DNA from: Antitrichia curtipendula
Taxonomy: Eukaryota; Streptophyta; Bryopsida; Hypnales; Leucodontaceae
Assembly: GCA_951230915.1 (NCBI GenBank)
Contig: OX579637.1
Location: 15,562,001-15,626,000 of the forward strand
Length of the DNA stretch: 64,000 nucleotides
Direction of reading: 5' to 3'
In this document: piece after piece, positions 27,540-41,136 of the stretch
How positions within the stretch are numbered: the stretch's first letter is position 1
How the letters are laid out: each line of letters starts with the position of its first letter
Translations under genes and position numbers: made by a program
Notes under the pieces: generated by a model
The model's database searches: none
What the model was told of the DNA's origin: nothing
Seen by the model: only the letters and a program-made list of their open reading frames with translations

Positions 27540-30257
27540 TAACTATTTGCAGCTTGTACGATTTGTGTGAAGTCTCTTTCAAAATGAAATTCTATGACAT
27601 TTGATGTTTGACACTATTAACGTACAGGTTGGACTTATTCTATATTCTTTTGAATGGACGTGCGATTGGATTGCAATTACATATCAAATTAGTATTTGTG
27701 GGCATTTAAGTACTTGAGGGTAAGTATTTGCAACTTGTACGATTTGTGTGAAGTTTCCTTCAAAATGAAATTCTATGACATTTGATGTTTGACACCATTA
27801 ATGTACAGATTGGACCTTATTCCATATTTTTTGGAATTCACGTGCGATTGGATTGCAATTATATATCAAATTAATATTTGTGCGCATTTAAGTACTTGAG
27901 GGTAACTATTTGCAACTTGTACGATTTGTGTGAAGTTTCCTTCAAAATGAAATTCTATGACATTTGATGTTTGACACCATTAATGTACAGATTGGACTTA
28001 TTCTATATTCTTTTGAATGGACGTGCGAATGGATTGCAATTACATATCAAATTAGTATTTGTGGGCATTTAAGTACTTGAGGGTAACTATTTGCAACTTG
28101 TACGATTTGTGTGAAGTCTCTTTCAAAATGAAATTCTATGACATTTGATGTTTGACACCATTAATGTACAGGTTGGACTTATTCTATATTCTTTTGAATG
28201 GACGTGCGATTGGATTGCAATTACATATCATATTAGTATTTGTGGGCATTTAAGTACTTGAGGGTAACTATTTGCAACTTGTACGATTTGTGTGAAGTTT
28301 CCTTCAAAATGAAATTCTATGACATTTGATGTTTGACACCATTAATGTACAGATTGGACCTTATTCCCTATTTTTTGGATTTCACGTGCGACTGGATTGC
28401 AATTATATATCAAATTAATATTTGTGCGCATTTAAGTACTTGAGGGTAACTATTTGCAACTTGTACGATTTGTGTGAAGTTTCCTTCAAAATGAAATTCT
28501 ATGACATTTGATGTTTGACACCATTAATGTACAGGTTGGACTTATTCTATATTCTTTTGAATGGACGTGCGATTGGATTGCAATTACATATCAAATTAGT
28601 CTTTGTGGGCATTTAGGTACTTGAGGGTAACTATTTGCAACTTGTACGATTTGTGTGAAGTTTCCTTCAAAATGAAATTCTATGACATTTGATGTTTGAC
28701 ACCATTAATGTACAGATTGGACTTATTCTATATTCTTTTGAATTGACGTGCGATTGGATTGCAATTACATATCAAATTAGTATTTGTGGGCATTTAAGTA
28801 CTTGAGGGTAACTATTTGCAACTTGTACGATTTGTGTGAAGTTTCCTTCAAAATGAAATTCTATGACATTTGATGTTTGACACCATTAATGTACAGATTG
28901 GACTTATTCTATATTCTTTTGAATGGACGTGCGAATGGATTGCAATTACATATCAAATTAGTATTTGTGGGCATTTAGGTACTTGAGGGTAACTATTTGC
29001 AACTTGTACGATTTGTGTGAAGTCTCTTTCAAAATGAAATTCTATGACATTTGATGTTTGACACCATTAATGTACAGGTTGGACTTATTCTATATTCTTT
29101 TGAATGGATGTGCGATTGGATTGCAATTACATATCAAATTAGTATTTGTGGGCATTTAAGTACTTGAGGGTAACTATTTGCAACTTGTACGATTTGTGTG
29201 AAGTCTCTTTCAAAATGAAATTCTATGACATTTGATGTTTGACACCATTAATGTACAGATTGGACCTTATTCCCTATTTTTTGGAATTGACGTGCGATTG
29301 GATTGCAATTACATATCAAATTAGTATTTGTGGGCATTTAAATACTTGAGGGTAACTATTTGCAACTTGTACGATTTGTATGAAGTCTCTTTCAAAATAA
29401 AATTCTATGACATTTGATGTTTGACACCATTAATGTACAGGTTGGACTTATTCTATATTCTTTTGAATGGACGTGCGATTGGATTGCAATTACATATCAA
29501 ATTAGTCTTTGTGGGCATTTAGGTACTTCAGGGTAACTATTTGCAACTTGTACGATTTGTGTGAAGTTTCCTTCAAAATGAAATTCTATGACATTTGATG
29601 TTTGACACCATTAATGTACAGATTGGACTTATTCTATATTCTTTTGAATTGACGTGCGATTGGATTGCAATTACATATCAAATTAGTATTTGTGGGCATT
29701 TAGGTACTTGAGGGTAACTATTTGCAACTTGTACGATTTGTGTGAAGTTTCCTTCAAAATGAAATTCTATGACATTTGATGTTTGACACCATTAATGTAC
29801 AGATTGGACTTATTCTATATTCTTTTGAATGGACGTGCGAATGGATTGCTATTACATATCAAATTAGTATTTGTGGGCATTTAAGTACTTGAGGGTAACA
29901 ATTTGCAACTTGTACGATTTGTGTGAAGTTTCCTTCAAAATGAAATTCTATGACATTTGATGTTTGACACTATTAATGTACAGATTGGACTTATTCTATA
30001 TTCTTTTGAATGGACGTGCGAATGGATTGCAATTACATATCAAATTAGTATTTGTGGGCATTTAAGTACTTGAGGGTAACTATTTGCAACTTGTACGATT
30101 TGTGTGAAGTCTCTTTCAAAATGAAATTCTATGACATTTGATGTTTGACACCATTAATGTACAGGTTGGACTTATTCTATATTCTTTTGAATGGACGTGC
30201 GATTGGATTGCAATTACATATCAAATTAGTATTTGTGGGCATTTAAGTACTTGAGGG

Positions 30258-33200
30258 TCACTATTTGCAACTTGTACGATTTGTATGAATTCTCTTTCAA
30301 AATGAAATTCTATGACATTTGATGTTTGACACCATTAATGTACAGGTTGGACTTATTCTATATTCTTTTGAATGGACGTGCGATTGGATTGCAATTACAT
30401 ATCAAATTAGTCTTTGTGGGCATTTAGGTACTTGAGGGTAACTATTTGCAACTTGTACGATTTGTGTGAAGTTTCCTTCAAAATGAAATTCTATGACATT
30501 TGATGTTTGACACCATTAATGTACAGATTGGACTTATTCTATATTCTTTTGAATTGACGTGCGATTGGATTGCAATTACATATCAAATTAGTATTTGTGG
30601 GCATTTAAGTACTTGACGGTAACTATTTGCAACTTGTACGATTTGTGTGAAGTTTCCTTCAAAATGAAATTCTATGACATTTGATGTTTGACACCATTAA
30701 TGTACAGATTGGACTTATTCTATATTCTTTTGAATTGACGTGCGATTGGATTGCAATTACATATCAAATTAGTATTTGTGGGCATTTAAGTACTTGAGGG
30801 TAACTATTTGCAGCTTGTACGATTTGTGTGAAGTCTCTTTCAAAATGAAATTCTATGACATTTGATGTTTGACACTATTAATGTACAGGTTGGACTTATT
30901 CTATATTCTTTTGAATGGACGTGCGATTGGATTGCAATTACATATCAAATTAGTATTTGTGGGCATTTAGGTACTTGAGGGTAACTATTTGCAACTTGTA
31001 CGATTTGTGTGAAGTTTCCTTCAAAATGAAATTCTATGACATTTGATGTTTGACACCATTAAAGTACGGATCGGACCTTATTCCCTATTTTTTGGAATTG
31101 ACGTGCGATTGGATTGCAATTACATATCAAATTAGTATTTGTGGGCATTTAAGTACTTGAGGGTAACTATTTGCAGCTTGTACGATTTGTGTGAAGTCTC
31201 TTTCAAAATGAAATTCTATGACATTTGATGTTTGACACTATTAATGTACAGGTTGGACTTATTCTATATTCTTTTGAATGGTCGTGCGATTGGCTTGCAA
31301 TTACATATAAAATTAATATTTGTGGGCATTTAGGTACTTGAGGGTAAGTATTTGCAACTTGTACGATTTGTATGAAGTCTCTTTCAAAATGAAATTCTAT
31401 GACATTTGATGTTTTACACCATTAAAGTACAGGTTGGATCTTATTCTATATTCTTTTGAATGGACGTGCGATTGGATTGCATTACATATCAAATTAATAT
31501 TTGTGGGCATTTAGGTACTTGAAGGTAAGTATTTGCAACTTGTACGATTTGTATGAAGTCTCTTTCAAAATGAAATTCTATGACATTTGATGTTTGACAC
31601 CATTAGAGTACGGATCGGACCTTATTCCCTATTTTTTGGAATTGACGTGCGATTGGGTTGCAATTACATATCAAATTAATATTTGTGCGCATTTAAGTAC
31701 TTGAGGGTAACTATTTGCAACTTGTACGATTTGTGTGAAGTTTCCTTCAAAATGAAATTCTATGACATTTGATGTTTGACACCATTAATGTACAGATTGG
31801 ACTTATTCCATATTTTTTTGAATGGACGTGCGAATGGATTGCAATTACATATCAAATTAGTATTTGTGGGCATTTAAGTACTTGAGGGTAACTATTTGCA
31901 ACTTGTACGATTTGTGTGAAGTCTCTTTCAAAATGAAATTCTATGACATTTGATGTTTGACACCATTAATGTACAGGTTGGACTTATTCTATATTCTTTT
32001 GAATGGACGTGCGATTGGATTGCAATTACATATCAAATTAGTATTTGTGGGCATTTAAGTACTTGAGGGTCACTATTTGCAACTTGTACGATTTGTGTGA
32101 AGTCTCTTTCAAAATGAAATTCTATGACATTTGATGTTTGAAACCATTAAAGTACGGATCGGACCTTATTTCCTATTTTTTGGAATTGACGTGCGATTGG
32201 ATTGCAATTACATATCAAATTAATATTTGTGCGCATTTAAGTACTTGAGGGTAACTATTTGCAACTTGTACGATTTGTGTGAAGTCTCTTCAAACTGAAA
32301 TTCTATGACATTTGATGTTTGACACCATTAAAGTACAGGTTGGACCTTCTTCTATATTCTTTTGAATGGACGTGCGATTGGATTGCAATTACATATCAAA
32401 TTAATATTTGTGGGCATTTAGGTACTTGAAGGTAACTATTTGCAACTTGTACGATTTGTATGAAGTCTCTTTCAAAATGAAATTCTATGACATTTGATGT
32501 TTGACACCATTAAAGTACAGATTGGACCATATTCTCTATTTTTTGGAATTGACGTGCGATTGGGTTGCAATTACATATCAAATTAATATTTGTGCGCATT
32601 TAAGTACTTGAGGGTAACTATTTGCAACTTGTACGATTTGTGTGAAGTCTCTTTCAAAATAAAATTCTATGACATTTGATGTTTGACACCATTAATGTAC
32701 AGGTTGGACTTATTCTATATTCTTTTGAATGGACGTGCGATTGGATTGCAATTACATATCAAATTAGTATTTGTGGGCATTTAAGTACTTGAGGGTAACT
32801 ATTTGCAGCTTGTACGATTTGTGTGAAGTCTCTTTCAAAATGAAATTCTATGACATTTGATGTTTGACACTATTAATGTACAGGTTGGACTTATTCTATA
32901 TTCTTTTGAATGGACGTGCGATTGGATTGCAATTACATATCAAATTAGTATTTGTGGGCATTTAGGTACTTGAGGGTAACTATTTGCAACTTGTACGATT
33001 TGTGTGAAGTTTCCTTCAAAATGAAATTCTATGACATTTGATGTTTGACACCATTAATGTACAGATTGGACCTTATTCCCTATTTTTTGGAATTGACGTG
33101 CGATTGGATTGCAATTACATATCAAATTAGTATTTGTGGGCATTTAAATACTTGAGGGTAACTATTTGCAACTTGTACAATTTGTGTGAAGTTTCTTCAA

Positions 33201-34064
33201 AATGAAATTCTATGACATTTGATGTTTGACACCATTAAAGTACAGATTGGACTTATTCTATATTCTTTTGAATGGACGTGCGAATGGATTGCAATTACAT
33301 ATCAAATTAGTATTTGTGGGCATTTAAGTACTTGAGGGTAACTATTTGCAACTTGTACGATTTGTGTGAAGTTTCCTTCAAAATGAAATTCTATGACATT
33401 TGATGTTTGACACCATTAATGTACAGGTTGGACTTATTCTATATTCTTTTGAATGGACGTGCGATTGGATTGCAATTACATATCAAATTAGTATTTGTGG
33501 GCATTTAAGTACTTGAGGGTCACTATTTGCAACTTGTACGATTTGTGTGAAGTCTCTTTCAAAATGAAATTCTATGACATTTGATGTTTGACACCATTAA
33601 AGTACGGATCGGACCTTATTCCCTATTTTTTGGAATTGACGTGCGATTGGATTGCAATTACATATCAAATTAGTATTTGTGGGCATTTAAGTACTTGAGG
33701 GTAACTATTTGCAACTTGTACGATTTGTGTGAAGTTTCCTTCAAAATGAAATTCTATGACATTTGATGTTTGACACCATTAATGTACAGATTGGACTTAT
33801 TCTATATTCTTTTGAATGGACGTGCGAATGGATTGCAATTACATATCAAATTAGTATTTGTGGGCATTTAAGTACTTGAGGGTAACTATTTGCAACTTGT
33901 ACGATTTGTGTGAAGTCTCTTTCAAAATGAAATTCTATGACATTTGATGTTTGACACCATTAGAGTACGGATCGGACCTTATTCCCTATTTTTTGGAATT
34001 GACGTGCGATTGGGTTGCAATTACATATCAAATTAATATTTGTGCGCATTTAAGTACTTGAGGG
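30258..34064 (+). repeat. 22-monomer-offset segmental duplication, copy 1
   Basis: Twenty-one monomers (3,807 bp) match 34246-38052 at a constant offset of 3,988 bp. Shared rare markers are 'gtatgaattc', 'cttgacggtaac' (30613), the divergent 'ggtcgtgcgattggcttg' monomer (31280), 'gttttacacc' with 'ggatctt', 'gattgcattac', 'ttagagtacgg' (31603), 'gattgggttg', 'gaaaccattaaag', 'tctcttcaaactg', 'ggaccttcttc' and 'gtttcttcaaaatg'. The only difference I noticed is one base at 31742 against 35730. Such low divergence in a 3.8-kb block means a recent event, or else an assembly duplication. Confidence 0.86.
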
Positions 34065-34245
34065 TAACTATTTGCAACTTGTACGATTTGTGTGAAGTTT
34101 CCTTCAAAATGAAATTCTATGACATTTGATGTTTGACACCATTAATGTACAGGTTGGACTTATTCTATATTCTTTTGAATGGACGTGCGATTGGATTGCA
34201 ATTACATATCAAATTAGTATTTGTGGGCATTTAAGTACTTGAGGG

Positions 34246-37200
34246 TCACTATTTGCAACTTGTACGATTTGTATGAATTCTCTTTCAAAATGAAATTCTA
34301 TGACATTTGATGTTTGACACCATTAATGTACAGGTTGGACTTATTCTATATTCTTTTGAATGGACGTGCGATTGGATTGCAATTACATATCAAATTAGTC
34401 TTTGTGGGCATTTAGGTACTTGAGGGTAACTATTTGCAACTTGTACGATTTGTGTGAAGTTTCCTTCAAAATGAAATTCTATGACATTTGATGTTTGACA
34501 CCATTAATGTACAGATTGGACTTATTCTATATTCTTTTGAATTGACGTGCGATTGGATTGCAATTACATATCAAATTAGTATTTGTGGGCATTTAAGTAC
34601 TTGACGGTAACTATTTGCAACTTGTACGATTTGTGTGAAGTTTCCTTCAAAATGAAATTCTATGACATTTGATGTTTGACACCATTAATGTACAGATTGG
34701 ACTTATTCTATATTCTTTTGAATTGACGTGCGATTGGATTGCAATTACATATCAAATTAGTATTTGTGGGCATTTAAGTACTTGAGGGTAACTATTTGCA
34801 GCTTGTACGATTTGTGTGAAGTCTCTTTCAAAATGAAATTCTATGACATTTGATGTTTGACACTATTAATGTACAGGTTGGACTTATTCTATATTCTTTT
34901 GAATGGACGTGCGATTGGATTGCAATTACATATCAAATTAGTATTTGTGGGCATTTAGGTACTTGAGGGTAACTATTTGCAACTTGTACGATTTGTGTGA
35001 AGTTTCCTTCAAAATGAAATTCTATGACATTTGATGTTTGACACCATTAAAGTACGGATCGGACCTTATTCCCTATTTTTTGGAATTGACGTGCGATTGG
35101 ATTGCAATTACATATCAAATTAGTATTTGTGGGCATTTAAGTACTTGAGGGTAACTATTTGCAGCTTGTACGATTTGTGTGAAGTCTCTTTCAAAATGAA
35201 ATTCTATGACATTTGATGTTTGACACTATTAATGTACAGGTTGGACTTATTCTATATTCTTTTGAATGGTCGTGCGATTGGCTTGCAATTACATATAAAA
35301 TTAATATTTGTGGGCATTTAGGTACTTGAGGGTAAGTATTTGCAACTTGTACGATTTGTATGAAGTCTCTTTCAAAATGAAATTCTATGACATTTGATGT
35401 TTTACACCATTAAAGTACAGGTTGGATCTTATTCTATATTCTTTTGAATGGACGTGCGATTGGATTGCATTACATATCAAATTAATATTTGTGGGCATTT
35501 AGGTACTTGAAGGTAAGTATTTGCAACTTGTACGATTTGTATGAAGTCTCTTTCAAAATGAAATTCTATGACATTTGATGTTTGACACCATTAGAGTACG
35601 GATCGGACCTTATTCCCTATTTTTTGGAATTGACGTGCGATTGGGTTGCAATTACATATCAAATTAATATTTGTGCGCATTTAAGTACTTGAGGGTAACT
35701 ATTTGCAACTTGTACGATTTGTGTGAAGTGTCCTTCAAAATGAAATTCTATGACATTTGATGTTTGACACCATTAATGTACAGATTGGACTTATTCCATA
35801 TTTTTTTGAATGGACGTGCGAATGGATTGCAATTACATATCAAATTAGTATTTGTGGGCATTTAAGTACTTGAGGGTAACTATTTGCAACTTGTACGATT
35901 TGTGTGAAGTCTCTTTCAAAATGAAATTCTATGACATTTGATGTTTGACACCATTAATGTACAGGTTGGACTTATTCTATATTCTTTTGAATGGACGTGC
36001 GATTGGATTGCAATTACATATCAAATTAGTATTTGTGGGCATTTAAGTACTTGAGGGTCACTATTTGCAACTTGTACGATTTGTGTGAAGTCTCTTTCAA
36101 AATGAAATTCTATGACATTTGATGTTTGAAACCATTAAAGTACGGATCGGACCTTATTTCCTATTTTTTGGAATTGACGTGCGATTGGATTGCAATTACA
36201 TATCAAATTAATATTTGTGCGCATTTAAGTACTTGAGGGTAACTATTTGCAACTTGTACGATTTGTGTGAAGTCTCTTCAAACTGAAATTCTATGACATT
36301 TGATGTTTGACACCATTAAAGTACAGGTTGGACCTTCTTCTATATTCTTTTGAATGGACGTGCGATTGGATTGCAATTACATATCAAATTAATATTTGTG
36401 GGCATTTAGGTACTTGAAGGTAACTATTTGCAACTTGTACGATTTGTATGAAGTCTCTTTCAAAATGAAATTCTATGACATTTGATGTTTGACACCATTA
36501 AAGTACAGATTGGACCATATTCTCTATTTTTTGGAATTGACGTGCGATTGGGTTGCAATTACATATCAAATTAATATTTGTGCGCATTTAAGTACTTGAG
36601 GGTAACTATTTGCAACTTGTACGATTTGTGTGAAGTCTCTTTCAAAATAAAATTCTATGACATTTGATGTTTGACACCATTAATGTACAGGTTGGACTTA
36701 TTCTATATTCTTTTGAATGGACGTGCGATTGGATTGCAATTACATATCAAATTAGTATTTGTGGGCATTTAAGTACTTGAGGGTAACTATTTGCAGCTTG
36801 TACGATTTGTGTGAAGTCTCTTTCAAAATGAAATTCTATGACATTTGATGTTTGACACTATTAATGTACAGGTTGGACTTATTCTATATTCTTTTGAATG
36901 GACGTGCGATTGGATTGCAATTACATATCAAATTAGTATTTGTGGGCATTTAGGTACTTGAGGGTAACTATTTGCAACTTGTACGATTTGTGTGAAGTTT
37001 CCTTCAAAATGAAATTCTATGACATTTGATGTTTGACACCATTAATGTACAGATTGGACCTTATTCCCTATTTTTTGGAATTGACGTGCGATTGGATTGC
37101 AATTACATATCAAATTAGTATTTGTGGGCATTTAAATACTTGAGGGTAACTATTTGCAACTTGTACAATTTGTGTGAAGTTTCTTCAAAATGAAATTCTA

Positions 37201-38052
37201 TGACATTTGATGTTTGACACCATTAAAGTACAGATTGGACTTATTCTATATTCTTTTGAATGGACGTGCGAATGGATTGCAATTACATATCAAATTAGTA
37301 TTTGTGGGCATTTAAGTACTTGAGGGTAACTATTTGCAACTTGTACGATTTGTGTGAAGTTTCCTTCAAAATGAAATTCTATGACATTTGATGTTTGACA
37401 CCATTAATGTACAGGTTGGACTTATTCTATATTCTTTTGAATGGACGTGCGATTGGATTGCAATTACATATCAAATTAGTATTTGTGGGCATTTAAGTAC
37501 TTGAGGGTCACTATTTGCAACTTGTACGATTTGTGTGAAGTCTCTTTCAAAATGAAATTCTATGACATTTGATGTTTGACACCATTAAAGTACGGATCGG
37601 ACCTTATTCCCTATTTTTTGGAATTGACGTGCGATTGGATTGCAATTACATATCAAATTAGTATTTGTGGGCATTTAAGTACTTGAGGGTAACTATTTGC
37701 AACTTGTACGATTTGTGTGAAGTTTCCTTCAAAATGAAATTCTATGACATTTGATGTTTGACACCATTAATGTACAGATTGGACTTATTCTATATTCTTT
37801 TGAATGGACGTGCGAATGGATTGCAATTACATATCAAATTAGTATTTGTGGGCATTTAAGTACTTGAGGGTAACTATTTGCAACTTGTACGATTTGTGTG
37901 AAGTCTCTTTCAAAATGAAATTCTATGACATTTGATGTTTGACACCATTAGAGTACGGATCGGACCTTATTCCCTATTTTTTGGAATTGACGTGCGATTG
38001 GGTTGCAATTACATATCAAATTAATATTTGTGCGCATTTAAGTACTTGAGGG
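34246..38052 (+). repeat. 22-monomer-offset segmental duplication, copy 2
   Basis: This is the partner of 30258-34064, with 'gtatgaattc' at 34274, 'cttgacggtaac' at 34601, the divergent monomer at 35268 and 'ttagagtacgg' at 35591 and 37948. The private base is g at 35730 ('gaagtgtcc'). Between the two copies lies one monomer (34065-34245) that differs from the one following copy 2, which locates the junction to that monomer. Confidence 0.86.
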
Positions 38053-39070
38053 TAACTATTTGCAACTTGTACGATTTGTGTGAAGTTTCCTTCAAAATGA
38101 AATTCTATGACATTTGATGTTTGACACCATTAATGTACAGATTGGACTTATTCCATATTTTTTTGAATGGACGTGCGAATGGATTGCAATTACATATCAA
38201 ATTAGTATTTGTGGGCATTTAAGTACTTGAGGGTAACTATTTGCAACTTGTACGATTTGTGTGAAGTCTCTTTCAAAATGAAATTCTATGACATTTGATG
38301 TTTGACACCATTAATGTACAGGTTGGACTTATTCTATATTCTTTTGAATGGACGTGCGATTGGATTGCAATTACATATCAAATTAGTATTTGTGGGCATT
38401 TAAGTACTTGAGGGTCACTATTTGCAACTTGTACGATTTGTGTGAAGTCTCTTTCAAAATGAAATTCTATGACATTTGATGTTTGAAACCATTAAAGTAC
38501 GGATCGGACCTTATTTCCTATTTTTTGGAATTGACGTGCGATTGGATTGCAATTACATATCAAATTAATATTTGTGCGCATTTAAGTACTTGAGGGTAAC
38601 TATTTGCAACTTGTACGATTTGTGTGAAGTCTCTTCAAACTGAAATTCTATGACATTTGATGTTTGACACCATTAAAGTACAGGTTGGACCTTCTTCTAT
38701 ATTCTTTTGAATGGACGTGCGATTGGATTGCAATTACATATCAAATTAATATTTGTGGGCATTTAGGTACTTGAAGGTAACTATTTGCAACTTGTGCGAT
38801 TTGTATGAAGTCTCTTTCAAAATGAAATTCTATGACATTTGATGTTTGACACCATTAAAGTACAGATTGGACCATATTCTCTATTTTTTGGAATTGACGT
38901 GCGATTGGGTTGCAATTACATATCAAATTAATATTTGTGCGCATTTAAGTACTTGAGGGTAACTATTTGCAACTTGTACGATTTGTGTGAAGTCTCTTTC
39001 AAAATAAAATTCTATGACATTTGATGTTTGACACCATTAATGTACAGGTTGGACTTATTCTATATTCTTT
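38053..39070 (+). repeat. Partial third copy, 13-monomer offset to 35696-36713
   Basis: Directly after copy 2 the order jumps back. This stretch repeats 35696 to about 36713 at an offset of 2,357 bp, including 'attccatattttttt', 'gaaaccattaaag', 'ttatttcc', 'tctcttcaaactg', 'ggaccttcttc' and 'accatattctc'. It ends where 'gaatggatgtg' (about 39071) replaces 'gaatggacgtg'. A private 'cttgtgcgattt' is at about 38795. The jump occurs after the 'ttagagtacgg' monomer, which is present at both ends of the 13-monomer block and would supply homology for the exchange. Confidence 0.82.
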
Positions 39071-39502
39071 TGAATGGATGTGCGATTGGATTGCAATTAC
39101 ATATCAAATTAGTATTTGTGGGCATTTAAGTACTTGAGGGTCACTATTTGCAACTTGTACAATTTGTGTGAAGTCTCTTTCAAAATAAAATTCTATGACA
39201 TTTGATGTTTGACACCATTAATGTACAGGTTGGACTTATTCTATATTCTTTTGAATGGACGTGCGAATGGATTGCAATCACATATCAAATTAGTATTTGT
39301 GGGCATTTAAGTACTTGAGGGTAACTATTTGCAACTTGTACGATTTGTGTGAAGTTTCCTTCAAAATGAAATTCTATGACATTTGATGTTTGACACCATT
39401 AATGTACAGATTGGACTTATTCTATATTCTTTTGAATAGACGTGCGATTGGATTGCAATTACATATCAAATTAGTATTTGTGGGCATTTAAGTACTTGAG
39501 GG

Positions 39503-39865
39503 TAACTATTTGCAACTTGTACGATTTGTGTGAAGTTTCCTTCAAAATGAAATTCTATGACATTTGATGTTTGACACCATTAATGTACAGATTGGACCTT
39601 ATTCCCTATTTTTTTGAATTGACGTGCGATTGGATTGCAATTACATATCAAATTAGTATTTGTGGGCATTTAAGTACTTGAGGGTAACTATTTGCAGCTT
39701 GTACGATTTGTGTGAAGTCTCTTTCAAAATGAAATTCTATGACATTTGATGTTTGACACTATTAATGAACAGGTTGGACTTATTCTATATTCTTTTGAAT
39801 GGATGTGCGATTGGATTGCAATTACATATCAAATTAGTATTTGTGGGCATTTAAGTACTTGAGGG
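39503..39865 (+). repeat. Dimer source copy with 'aatgaacagg'
   Basis: This is a class B monomer with seven t's and 'gaattgacg' ('ctatttttttgaattg'), followed by a 'cagcttg' monomer with 'cactattaatgaac' and 'gaatggatgtg'. It is the same pair as the tandem dimers at 40774-41499, but with 'tctcttt' where those have 'tcacttt', so it probably keeps the older state. Confidence 0.75.
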
Positions 39866-40047
39866 TAACTATTTGCAACTTGTACGATTTGTGTGAAGTT
39901 TCCTTCAAAATGAAATTCTATGACATTTGATGTTTGACACCATTAATGTACAGATTGGACCTTATTCCCTATTCTTTTGAATGGACGTGCGAATGGATTG
40001 CAATTACATATCAAATTAGTATTTGTGGGCATTTAACTACTTGAGGG
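39866..40047 (+). repeat. Hybrid class B/A monomer
   Basis: The middle reads 'cttattccctattcttttg', that is class B at its left end and class A at its right end, then 'aatggacg'. The same hybrid, followed by 'aactacttg', recurs at 45847-46028 and 50191-50372. Another hybrid sharing the junction is at 59431-59612 and 62690-62871. The exchange between classes lies within about 10 bases. Confidence 0.75.
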
Positions 40048-40773
40048 TAACTATTTGCAACTTGTACGATTTGTGTGAAGTGTCCTTCAAAATGATATTC
40101 TATGACATTTGATGTTTGACACCATTAATGTACAGGTTGGACTTATTCTATATTCTTTTGAATGGACGTGCGATTGGATTGCAATTACATATCAAATTAG
40201 TATTTGTGGGCATTTAAGTACTTGAGGGTCACTATTTGCAACTTGTACGATTTGTGTGAAGTCTCTTTCAAAATGAAATTCTATGACATTTGATGTTTGA
40301 CACCATTAAAGTACGGATCGGACCTTATTCCCTATTTTTTGGAATTGACGTGCGATTGGATTGCAATTACATATCAAATTAATATTTGTGGGCATTTAAA
40401 TACTTGTGGGTAACTATTTGCAACTTGTACGATTTGTGTGAAGTCTCTTCAAACTGAAATTCTATGACATTTGATGTTTGACACCATTAAAGTACAGGTT
40501 GGACCTTATTCTATATTCTTTTGAATGGACGTGCGATTGGATTGCAATTACATATCAAATTAATATTTGTGGGCATTTAGGTACTTGAAGGTAACTATTT
40601 GCAACTTGTACGATTTGTATGATGTCTCTTTCAAAATGAAATTCTATGACATTTGATGTTTGACACCATTAAAGTACGGATTGGACCATATTCTCTATTT
40701 TTTGGAATTGACGTGCGATTGGATTGCAATTACATATCAAATTAGTATTTGTGGGCATTTAAGTACTTGAGGG

Positions 40774-41136
40774 TAACTATTTGCAACTTGTACGATTTGT
40801 GTGAAGTTTCCTTCAAAATGAAATTCTATGACATTTGATGTTTGACACCATTAATGTACAGATTGGACCTTATTCCCTATTTTTTTGAATTGACGTGCGA
40901 TTGGATTGCAATTACATATCAAATTAGTATTTGTGGGCATTTAAGTACTTGAGGGTAACTATTTGCAGCTTGTACGATTTGTGTGAAGTCACTTTCAAAA
41001 TGAAATTCTATGACATTTGATGTTTGACACTATTAATGAACAGGTTGGACTTATTCTATATTCTTTTGAATGGATGTGCGATTGGATTGCAATTACATAT
41101 CAAATTAGTATTTGTGGGCATTTAAGTACTTGAGGG
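40774..41136 (+). repeat. 2-monomer tandem duplication, copy 1
   Basis: The dimer is 182 + 181 bp: a class B monomer with seven t's and a 'cagcttg', 'gtcactttc', 'cactattaatgaac' monomer. Offset to copy 2 is 363 bp. The 'gtcactttc' change was seen only in these two copies. Confidence 0.87.

Larger units (their letters stand above)
21378..28980 (+). repeat. Domain 3: 8-monomer (about 1,450-bp) HOR domain
   Basis: A private monomer with 'cagcttg' and 'cactattaacg' starts at 21378, 22828, 23372, 24821, 26271 and 27540. The spacings are 1450, 544, 1449, 1450 and 1269 bp, that is 8, 3, 8, 8 and 7 monomers. It is followed each time by a 'gggtaag' class B monomer with 'ttcacgtgcg' and 'ttatatatc'. 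Other domain-private variants are 'acagatctgac' (22550, 24543, 25812) and 'gtctttctggg' (22437, 24430). The 'aacg', 'ttcacgtg' and 'agatctgac' states were seen only in this domain, showing recent local amplification. The right edge is approximate. Confidence 0.83.

Noticed and set aside
21378..28980. Functional TATA-like elements ('ttatatatc') in domain 3
   Set aside because: They arise from a single c-to-t change in 'attacatatc' and were amplified with the subtype. No transcription unit is visible.
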